Assembly (NCBI GenBank): GCA_947631485.1
Contig: CANRLJ010000038.1
Coordinates: forward strand, 1-7,531
Reading direction: 5' to 3'
Source of the DNA: an uncultured Clostridia bacterium
GTDB taxonomy: Bacteria > Bacillota > Clostridia > Christensenellales > UBA1242
DNA length: 7,531 nucleotides
Below, piece by piece: positions 1 to 4,225 of this stretch. A program made the translations under genes and the position numbers. How positions within the stretch are numbered: the first letter of the stretch is position 1; the number at the start of each line of letters is the position of its first letter. The notes beneath the pieces were generated by a model that saw nothing but the letters and a program-made list of their open reading frames with translations, was not told where the DNA came from and did no database searches.

Positions 1-350
1 AAATACTGAAAAAACATCCTGTGGCAGTTCCGGGGCTTTTGCACTGCTATTCTGGAAGCATCGAAAGTGCAAGAGAGCTCATCAAAATGGGCTTCAGTTT
101 TTCTTTTGGCGGGGTGACCACTTTCAAAAACGCCAAAAATGTTCAAGAGGTTGTCAGGGCGCTGCCAATGGAAAAAATCTTGCTTGAAACAGACTGTCCA
201 TACCTCAGCCCCGAGCCATTTAGAGGCAAAAGAAACGAGCCATCATATGTGAAATATGTGGCTGACAAGATTGCTGAAATAAAGGAAATAAACATAGAGG
301 AGGTTGGAGAAATCACAACCTCAAACGCAAAAAGGTTGTTTGGAATATGA
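1..350 (+). CDS. tatD: TatD family metal-dependent hydrolase (DNase), 3' part only
   Basis: This is the C-terminal 115 residues of a TatD/YabD-type protein; the reading frame is open from base 3 and enters from outside the window. TatD proteins are cytoplasmic TIM-barrel metallohydrolases with 3'-5' exonuclease or DNase activity, usually about 255 residues, so a little under half is present. Family marks seen are GLLHCYSGS, with a conserved histidine, and LETDCPYLSPEPFRGKRNEP, whose aspartate belongs to the metal site in this family. The end, AKRLFGI, is a usual TatD terminus. The GTG at 21 lies inside the conserved domain and is not the true start. The TGA stop overlaps the rsmA start as ATGA, so the two genes are probably co-transcribed and translationally coupled. 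The N-terminal metal ligands cannot be examined. Confidence 0.93.
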   Translation, partial: ILKKHPVAVPGLLHCYSGSIESARELIKMGFSFSFGGVTTFKNAKNVQEVVRALPMEKILLETDCPYLSPEPFRGKRNEPSYVKYVADKIAEIKEINIEEVGEITTSNAKRLFGI

Positions 351-1117
351 TGGATTTTAAGTTTAAAAAGAAATTTGGGCAAAACTTTATATCGGACAAA
401 AACCTGTTAAACGCCATTGTAAATGACGCAGGGATAGGTGCTGGCGACTGCGTCTTAGAGATTGGTGCTGGTGCAGGAAGTTTGACCACGGTGCTGTCTG
501 AAAGAGCAAAAAAAGTTGTTGCCTTTGAAATTGACAAAGATTTGCAAGAAAACTTGTTGTCGCTTGGACTGAAAAATGTTGAGTTTATCTTTGAAGATTT
601 TTTGAAGTTTGACATTTCAAAACTCAAACTCAAAAATTTTAAGGTTGTGGCAAACTTGCCATATTACATCACCACTCCAATCATTTTCAAACTTTTGGAG
701 GAGGGCAAAGGCATCCAAAGTTTGACCATTATGGTTCAAAAAGAGGTTGCCGAAAGAATAATCTCCAATCCTGGCGGAAAGGATTATGGCATCTTGTCCG
801 TGATGATTCAACTTTATGGCGATGCAAAAATCGTCAGAAACATTGGCAGAAATATGTTCTATCCTGCCCCAAATGTTGACAGTGCGCTGCTGCATATTGA
901 AATAAAGCCAAAGTTTGAAGATGTTGACAGAGTGCAGTTTTTTAAGTTTGTGCAAACATGTTTTGCCATGAGAAGAAAAACCCTCTTCAACAATTTGGCG
1001 GCAAAATATGACAAAGAATTTTTAAGAAAAACCTTGTCCGAAGAAACCCTAAAAAAGAGGGCAGAAGAATTTTCTCTTGAAGAGTTTGTGGGCATTTTCA
1101 AAAGTTTGCAAAAATAG
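347..1117 (+). CDS. rsmA: 16S rRNA (adenine-1518/1519-N6)-dimethyltransferase RsmA (KsgA)
   Basis: RsmA uses S-adenosylmethionine to dimethylate two adjacent adenines in the 3' terminal hairpin of 16S rRNA, a late step in small-subunit assembly. The 256-residue length is close to the family's usual 260-290. Seen in order are the N-terminal KKFGQNFI (residues 8-15), SAM-binding motif I VLEIGAGAGSLT (36-47), the acidic strand FEID (60-63) and catalytic motif IV NLPY (103-106). Later come MVQKEVAERI, FYPAPNVDSALL and the C-terminal RRKTLFNNL helix. All key positions look intact. The start is ATG 347, overlapping the tatD stop; ATG 350 follows at once and would cost only one residue. A weak AAAGG at 331-335 may assist coupling to tatD. 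rnmV (RNase M5), which usually sits between tatD and rsmA in Bacillota, is missing. The convergent neighbour ends 1 bp away. Confidence 0.97.
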   Translation: MMDFKFKKKFGQNFISDKNLLNAIVNDAGIGAGDCVLEIGAGAGSLTTVLSERAKKVVAFEIDKDLQENLLSLGLKNVEFIFEDFLKFDISKLKLKNFKVVANLPYYITTPIIFKLLEEGKGIQSLTIMVQKEVAERIISNPGGKDYGILSVMIQLYGDAKIVRNIGRNMFYPAPNVDSALLHIEIKPKFEDVDRVQFFKFVQTCFAMRRKTLFNNLAAKYDKEFLRKTLSEETLKKRAEEFSLEEFVGIFKSLQK

Positions 1118-1118
1118 G

Positions 1119-1430
1119 TTATTCATGCAAGAAAGTCACGCAAAGTGGCTTTTCTTTAAGGTCGTTTATTGTGATTCCATTTGCGACACATTTTCCATTT
1201 TCATTGAATAAACACTTTGCCTTGCAGTCAATTTGCAAAGTGGCAGAGTCTCTTTGTGGGGCATACTCCGGAGGCGAGTCCGTGAACATCCATTTTGTCT
1301 TGTCCACTGCGGGCTTGTCGCCCTTTTCATATCTGTCACACTCTGTGTTTGTCTTGATTAAAATTTCTTTTGCACGGCATGTGTATTTGTCGTTATAGAA
1401 GCACTTTGTCTTTCTGCACCTTATATCCAT
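1119..1430 (-). CDS. Small cysteine-rich protein with two DUF1540-like units
   Basis: This 103-residue protein carries two copies of a four-cysteine unit. Unit 1 has C5-x4-C10-x7-C18-x12-C31, and unit 2 has C69-x3-C73-x7-C81-x15-C97. Each includes the pattern C-R/V-A...I that is typical of DUF1540, and unit 2 ends CVTF, close to the usual C-x-TF ending. A linker of about 37 residues, rich in Pro, Asp and Lys, joins them. There is no signal peptide or membrane segment. DUF1540 proteins are small Bacillota proteins of unknown function; a bound metal is a reasonable inference from the spacing but is unproven. The start is ATG 1430 because AGGTGA lies 4 bases upstream. Upstream ATG 1445 would put this Shine-Dalgarno inside the gene and add only MRGDK. 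The TAA stop lies 1 bp from the rsmA stop, convergent. Confidence 0.82.
   Translation of the reverse strand: MDIRCRKTKCFYNDKYTCRAKEILIKTNTECDRYEKGDKPAVDKTKWMFTDSPPEYAPQRDSATLQIDCKAKCLFNENGKCVANGITINDLKEKPLCVTFLHE
1131..1157 (+). terminator. Possible weak terminator hairpin for rsmA
   Basis: GAAAGTCAC (1131-1139) can pair with GTGGCTTTT (1145-1153), including two G-U pairs, around a 5-base loop. TTTCTTT overlaps the 3' arm. It would end rsmA transcripts inside the 3' coding end of the convergent DUF1540-like gene. The stem is poor and the U-tract is partly used in pairing, so this is tentative. Confidence 0.25.
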
Positions 1431-1434
1431 CTTG

Positions 1435-1440
1435 TCACCT
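1435..1440 (-). promoter_or_regulatory. Ribosome binding site of the DUF1540-like gene
   Basis: Minus-strand AGGTGA lies 4 bases before ATG 1430. It decides the start in favour of MDIRC over the two in-frame starts further upstream. Confidence 0.7.
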
Positions 1441-1462
1441 CGCATATATTTTTGACCAATTC

Positions 1463-1491
1463 TTGACAAAACAAACACAATGATGTAAACT
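1463..1491 (+). promoter_or_regulatory. Sigma-A-type promoter of rplI
   Basis: A perfect -35 box TTGACA (1463-1468) is followed by a 17-base spacer and TAAACT (1486-1491), which matches four of six -10 consensus bases. The start point would be near 1498, giving an unusually short leader of about 11 bases that is little more than the Shine-Dalgarno. The complement of the -35 region reads TTGTCA (1464-1469), which could be a -35 for the divergent DUF1540-like gene, but no well-spaced -10 accompanies it. Confidence 0.65.
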
Positions 1492-1499
1492 TGTCTTGT

Positions 1500-1506
1500 G
1501 AGGTGA
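1500..1506 (+). promoter_or_regulatory. Ribosome binding site of rplI
   Basis: GAGGTGA lies 2 bases before ATG 1509. Spacing is tight, but protein homology fixes the start there. In-frame TTG 1491 falls in the -10 box and GTG 1503 lies within the Shine-Dalgarno. Confidence 0.6.
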
Positions 1507-1508
1507 AT

Positions 1509-1955
1509 ATGAAAGTTGTTCTTTTAGACAATGTGAAAGGCACGGGCAAAAAGGGAGAAATCAAAGAGGTTGCTGATGGCTTTGCAAACAACTTTCTCTT
1601 AAAGAAAGGGCTTGCAAGGGTTGCAAATGCAAGTGCTTTAAACGAAAACAAAATTCAAAAGGATGCATCTGCCTATCATAAACAACAAGAAATCTTAAGG
1701 GCAAAAGAGCTTGCCAAAAAGATTGAGGGCATTTCAGTGAAACTGAAGATTAAGTGCGGCGAAAATGGCAGAACATTTGGCTCGGTGACAAGCAAAGAAA
1801 TCAGCGACGAACTATCCAAACTTGGAATCCAACTAGACAAGAAGAAGATTGATTTGAAAGACGCAATAAAAACGACAGGTGCTTTTTCTGTAGTTGCAAA
1901 GATATATCCAGAAATTTCTGCAAAATTCACAGTTGTTGTTGAGGCGCAGTCCTAG
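1509..1955 (+). CDS. rplI: 50S ribosomal protein L9
   Basis: L9 binds 23S rRNA at the base of the L1 stalk and supports translation fidelity. The 148-residue length is normal. The N-terminal rRNA-binding domain shows the family signature: [17 protein letters not shown] (1-17), then [16 protein letters not shown] (21-36). A long charged connecting helix covers roughly residues 42-75. The C-terminal domain starts at about [17 protein letters not shown] and ends TVVVEAQS. The start at ATG 1509 matches the usual MKV start of the family. The gene has its own promoter and appears monocistronic; the usual partner dnaB is not next to it. Its TAG stop lies in CTAG, which also supplies the stop of the convergent small ORF. 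No convincing hairpin terminator follows, so transcripts probably run antisense into that ORF. Confidence 0.96.
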   Translation: MKVVLLDNVKGTGKKGEIKEVADGFANNFLLKKGLARVANASALNENKIQKDASAYHKQQEILRAKELAKKIEGISVKLKIKCGENGRTFGSVTSKEISDELSKLGIQLDKKKIDLKDAIKTTGAFSVVAKIYPEISAKFTVVVEAQS

Positions 1956-2125
1956 TTTTTGAATTTGTTTTTGCAATATTTCTGATTTATCAAAGAAGAG
2001 ACAGAACAAGAGATTTGATTTAACAAAATTCTCAACTGTTCAAGTTGTTCTGTGTCAAGGCCGTGTGCCAATTCCATGGCAATGCTGGTGGCCAACAAAA
2101 TCAGTTCTTCATCGGTGCAACGCAT
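1952..2125 (-). CDS. Small protein of 57 residues, possibly DUF6774-like
   Basis: The predicted protein has an N-terminal [20 protein letters not shown] and continues [19 protein letters not shown], followed by a basic Lys/Asn tail. It reads as two short amphipathic helices. The pattern of a Cys near the start, ELxLLA, a small-residue helix, then GLxxEQLxxL recalls small clostridial DUF6774 proteins, but this is from memory and the match is partial. The length suits that family. No function is known. The frame stays open upstream to 2341, but that extension crosses the neighbouring promoter and is Phe/Cys-rich, so ATG 2125 is preferred. There is no Shine-Dalgarno. A candidate promoter places the transcript start at or just inside the ATG, so translation would have to be leaderless. 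The TAG stop is shared with rplI in CTAG. Chance ORF status is possible. Confidence 0.5.
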   Translation of the reverse strand: MRCTDEELILLATSIAMELAHGLDTEQLEQLRILLNQISCSVSSLINQKYCKNKFKN

Positions 2126-2130
2126 ATTTA

Positions 2131-2160
2131 TATATATTTGAGGACATAAAAAATTGCCAA
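2131..2160 (-). promoter_or_regulatory. Candidate promoter of the 57-residue ORF
   Basis: On the minus strand, TTGGCA (2160-2155, five of six matches) is followed by an 18-base spacer and TATATA (2136-2131). The start point would fall at about the ATG at 2125. The -10 lies in a low-complexity AT stretch, so support is moderate at best. The -35 overlaps one arm of the inverted repeat at 2148-2178. Confidence 0.35.
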
Positions 2161-2178
2161 ATAGTTGTGCAATTTTTT
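2148..2178. repeat. Perfect 10-bp inverted repeat between divergent genes
   Basis: AAAAAATTGC (2148-2157) and GCAATTTTTT (2169-2178) are exact reverse complements separated by 11 bases. The left arm overlaps the candidate minus-strand -35 box, and the right arm ends 8 bases before the plus-strand -35. It could be an operator shared by the two divergent genes or a weak AT-rich hairpin. The low GC content means chance cannot be excluded. Confidence 0.45.
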
Positions 2179-2186
2179 TAAATATA

Positions 2187-2215
2187 TTGCAAATGAAAAT
2201 AAAGTGTTGTATAAT
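2187..2215 (+). promoter_or_regulatory. Promoter of the frame-split Pro-tailed gene, giving a leaderless start
   Basis: TTGCAA (2187-2192, four of six matches) is followed by exactly 17 bases and a perfect -10 TATAAT (2210-2215). The expected start point is about 2221-2223, which coincides with ATG 2222. Confidence 0.65.
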
Positions 2216-2221
2216 ATCTGC

Positions 2222-2671
2222 ATGAGGACAAAAAGAAGAAACAAATCTTTTGGCGTTGTTGAGTCTCCATTGCCAAACCAAACACCAGAAGAAGAGGCAA
2301 AGGACAAAGAGATTGAAAAACTCCAAAAAGAGTTCACACAACTACTGTATTACCAAAGAAAGCAAAAATCCTGTTTGCTTGGGGATTTTGCCGGTGGCAC
2401 ATATGACATAACCGACCAAAACATCGTTCAGGCACTGATGAAACTGCCAAAGAAGTATGAAAATCAGGAGGGAGATTCGGTTTATCTCTCCACAAAACTT
2501 GACGACTTTGTGTTGAATTTCAGAGTCGACCTTGATATTTCCTATTCTTATTGTGACGCCAGATTGTGGATTATTGAAATCGAACAATCGGCAGATGAGG
2601 ACATAAAGCACACAACCCAACTTGACAGGGTGGTAGATATATTCTCAAGATTTCAGAAAAAGGCTATTTGA
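2222..2671 (+). CDS. Unrecognised protein, N-terminal part of a frame-split gene
   Basis: This frame encodes 149 residues before a TGA stop. It begins with a basic MRTKRRNKSF, then a charged helix (roughly residues 20-45, EEEAKDKEIEKLQKEF) and a mixed alpha/beta section. That section contains FAGGTYDIT, VYLSTKLDDFVLNFRVDLDI and LWIIEIEQSADEDIKH. I do not recognise a family. ATG 2222 is chosen because the promoter's -10 ends 6 bases before it; in-frame TTG 2165 lies upstream of the promoter and has no Shine-Dalgarno. There is no leader and no ribosome binding site, so leaderless translation is inferred. The frame from 2637 onward is open in the +1 phase and continues sensibly (RLFENWNVYYDD) to 3542. 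I therefore read this as the first part of one gene of about 439 residues, interrupted by a +1 frame break between 2637 and 2671. Confidence 0.7.
   Translation: MRTKRRNKSFGVVESPLPNQTPEEEAKDKEIEKLQKEFTQLLYYQRKQKSCLLGDFAGGTYDITDQNIVQALMKLPKKYENQEGDSVYLSTKLDDFVLNFRVDLDISYSYCDARLWIIEIEQSADEDIKHTTQLDRVVDIFSRFQKKAI
2637..2671 (+). other. Frame-break zone inside the gene 2222-3542
   Basis: The upstream frame ends at TGA 2669-2671, and the downstream frame opens just after a TAG at 2634-2636, so the shift must occur in this overlap. It contains A5 at 2657-2661; four As would join the frames as Gln-Lys-Arg-Leu-Phe-Glu. It also contains AAGG followed two bases later by ATT TGA G. That resembles, but is weaker than, the Shine-Dalgarno-assisted +1 slip at CTT TGA in prfB. 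An indel mutation, an assembly error or programmed frameshifting would all fit. Confidence 0.7.
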
Positions 2672-3542
2672 GAATTGGAACGTCTATTATGATGACCAAC
2701 AGGTTGTCAAAGATGCCTTTTTGTATCACCTTTTGCATATGCAAAGGGAAGAATTTTTGTTCAGCAAAGAACTTGTTGCAATCTTGTCGCAACTGTATGT
2801 TCTCCGTATGCTGAAATTCTTGGAAGGGTTTGGAGAACTTGGCGAAAAGATACAAATAGATTTTCGCAGAGCCATGGAAGCAAAGACAGAACTTGACCCA
2901 TCAATCACAATGGACTTTGCCCTGCAAAAAGAAATTTTGGACAACATAATATTAAAGCACGGCGCACTCAAGCAGATATTAAAAGACAAACAAGGTGCAG
3001 AGATTGTTGAAAACTTCACCACTCCATTAAACAAAATTCGTGCAAAATCCTTTGACACAATCACAGAAAATGTGAAAAAAGCAGAAAAGGAAGAAAAGAA
3101 GGAAACAAAGACAACAACGCCTGTGGTCAAAAAGAAAGGCGGCTCTTCGGCATCGGTGACCAAGCCAAGCCCAAAAATTGATGTTTCAAAACTCTTTAAA
3201 AACGAATATCATCCTGGCTCGCAGCCAACAAGAATCAACCCAATTCCTGTGTTTATCACTCCAAATCGCCAGGAGACTCCTGTTCAAGAAGCCCCAACAA
3301 ACCCTGTTCCGCCAATGCAGCCTGTTCCTCCAACACCACCACAGCCAGAAAATGTTGGCACGGAGGAGGATGTTGCTCAGCAGTCGGAAATTGCGGATTT
3401 GATGCGTGACCTGGGTGTTGCAACAACTGAAACGCAGCAGGCGACACAGTTGGGAATAGGAGAAGAAAGAACGACAACCAAAACTTTGGACAGCACGCCA
3501 AATGTCACAGATGCACAGCGGCTTAACGGACTTAACAAATAA
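2637..3542 (+). CDS. Unrecognised helical protein with Pro-rich tail, C-terminal part of a frame-split gene
   Basis: This is the continuation of the gene that starts at 2222, in the +1 frame. It has no credible start of its own: the first in-frame start codons are TTG 2721 and ATG 2739, neither with a Shine-Dalgarno, and protein-like sequence (NWNVYYDDQQVVKDAFLYH) lies upstream of both. From TTG 2721 it would be 273 residues. After the break comes a mostly helical part of about 110-120 residues (KELVAILSQLYVLRMLKFLE and following). A Lys/Glu/Thr-rich linker (AEKEEKKETKTTTPVVKKK) follows, then a Pro/Gln-rich stretch around PVPPMQPVPPTPPQPE. A final acidic, Gln/Thr-rich segment contains a short helix-like EIADLMRDLG. 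There is no signal peptide or membrane segment. The disordered tail suggests a binding or scaffold role, but that is speculation. A bidirectional terminator follows the TAA stop. Confidence 0.65.
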   Translation: MYSQDFRKRLFENWNVYYDDQQVVKDAFLYHLLHMQREEFLFSKELVAILSQLYVLRMLKFLEGFGELGEKIQIDFRRAMEAKTELDPSITMDFALQKEILDNIILKHGALKQILKDKQGAEIVENFTTPLNKIRAKSFDTITENVKKAEKEEKKETKTTTPVVKKKGGSSASVTKPSPKIDVSKLFKNEYHPGSQPTRINPIPVFITPNRQETPVQEAPTNPVPPMQPVPPTPPQPENVGTEEDVAQQSEIADLMRDLGVATTETQQATQLGIGEERTTTKTLDSTPNVTDAQRLNGLNK

Positions 3543-3554
3543 CTTAGCAAATAA

Positions 3555-3588
3555 AAAAAGAGATGAAATTTTCATCTCTTTTTATTTT
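3555..3588. terminator. Bidirectional Rho-independent terminator
   Basis: A 13-bp perfect stem (3555-3567 with 3571-3583; core GAGATGAA/TTCATCTC) has a 3-base loop. On the plus strand it is followed by a T-rich run ending in TTTT at 3585-3588. On the minus strand the A run at 3553-3559 supplies the U-tract. It serves both convergent genes, whose stops lie at 3542 (plus) and 3587 (minus). Confidence 0.85.
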
Positions 3589-4102
3589 ACCAATTCTTTC
3601 CTCTTGGAGTGTAAGGTTTTACTGTTGGGTCTGAAAGGCCTCTTCGAATTCCGGCCAGAGGGTGTGGCTCGCCCACAGCAATCACTTTCAGGTTTTGTTC
3701 GGCTTTAAAGTTGCTGTCTATGCACTCTTCAAGACTTGAAACAAATGCGTCTGCAAGTTCTTTTGAACTGAGTTTTTGTCCGTCAATTTCTTTGCCTTGT
3801 TGAATTTTTTCATACATTTGTTGGAACAAATCTATGTTTGGCAAAGTCACTTTATTGAAGTTTGGGTCGTTGTTTAAAATGATTCTGAAGAAGTGCTTTC
3901 CAAGTTGATTTCCCAATATCTTGATTTTTTCATACAAATCATTTGCGTCTTGCACAGAAAGTTTGTCGGCAATAAAACCAATAAAGGATGACATTGTTGG
4001 GTCTGCAAATTCTTTGTATCTTCTTACAATATCAACGGCCCTTGGTCTGTCATCTTTGGTGTATTTTGACACTGTAGATTTTCCTAAATATATCCTTTCC
4101 AT
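3587..4102 (-). CDS. Unrecognised 171-residue cytosolic protein
   Basis: I do not recognise a family. The protein begins MERIYLGKSTVSKYTKDDRP and is mainly helical by eye, with SSFIGFIADKLSVQDANDLY and IDLFQQMYEKIQQG. The last 28 or so residues (GEPHPLAGIRRGLSDP and following) are Pro/Gly-rich, basic and probably extended. It has one cysteine and no signal peptide or membrane segment. The start is ATG 4102, supported by AAGGAG at 4118-4113. The in-frame ATG 4141 lies in the -10 box and upstream of the predicted start point, so it cannot be used from this promoter. The promoter at 4168-4140 is near consensus, suggesting substantial expression. The gene converges on the Pro-tailed gene across a shared terminator and diverges from the flippase gene. 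A structural or regulatory role is possible, but nothing in the sequence fixes it. Confidence 0.78.
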   Translation of the reverse strand: MERIYLGKSTVSKYTKDDRPRAVDIVRRYKEFADPTMSSFIGFIADKLSVQDANDLYEKIKILGNQLGKHFFRIILNNDPNFNKVTLPNIDLFQQMYEKIQQGKEIDGQKLSSKELADAFVSSLEECIDSNFKAEQNLKVIAVGEPHPLAGIRRGLSDPTVKPYTPRGKNW

Positions 4103-4112
4103 ATGTATCTCA

Positions 4113-4118
4113 CTCCTT
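4113..4118 (-). promoter_or_regulatory. Ribosome binding site of the 171-residue protein gene
   Basis: Minus-strand AAGGAG ends 10 bases before ATG 4102, and the match extends to AAGGAGTGAG. It decides the start at 4102 over ATG 4141. Confidence 0.75.
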
Positions 4119-4139
4119 ATGCCTATTAAACTTGTCTTC

Positions 4140-4168
4140 ATTATAGCATGTTTTTCTGTGTTTGTAAA
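4140..4168 (-). promoter_or_regulatory. Strong sigma-A-type promoter with extended -10
   Basis: On the minus strand, TTTACA (4168-4163) is followed by 17 bases and a perfect TATAAT (4145-4140). The -10 is preceded by TGC, making TGCTATAAT, an extended -10. The start point would be near 4133, giving a leader of about 30 bases that carries the Shine-Dalgarno of the 171-residue gene. Confidence 0.85.
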
Positions 4169-4225
4169 TACCCTTTTTAAAAATTTTTGAATATTTTGCC
4201 TTTTCTATTGCACCATAAAGTTGAC

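Noticed and set aside
617..955. Minus-strand open frame of 112 codons inside rsmA
   Set aside because: It lies wholly within a clearly coding gene, has no ribosome binding site, and its translation lacks domain-like patterning.
1171..1398. Plus-strand open frame of 75 codons opposite the DUF1540-like gene
   Set aside because: It is a shadow of the cysteine-rich gene on the other strand, whose Shine-Dalgarno and repeated cysteine pattern are convincing.
1952..2341. Longer 129-residue version of the small minus-strand ORF
   Set aside because: The extra N-terminal part runs through the divergent promoter region and into the start of the neighbouring gene, and lacks a ribosome binding site.
2222..2671. 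Possible PD-(D/E)XK or Rpn-like nuclease core in RVDLDI...LWIIEIEQ
   Set aside because: An acidic residue, a strand and EIE are present, but I could not place the conserved Lys/Gln and flanking helix pattern with confidence. The resemblance is too general to name a family.
3186..3575. Minus-strand open frame of 129 codons opposite the Pro-rich tail
   Set aside because: The Trp/Arg/Cys-rich translation is what results from reading Pro/Gln codons backwards, and it crosses the terminator hairpin.
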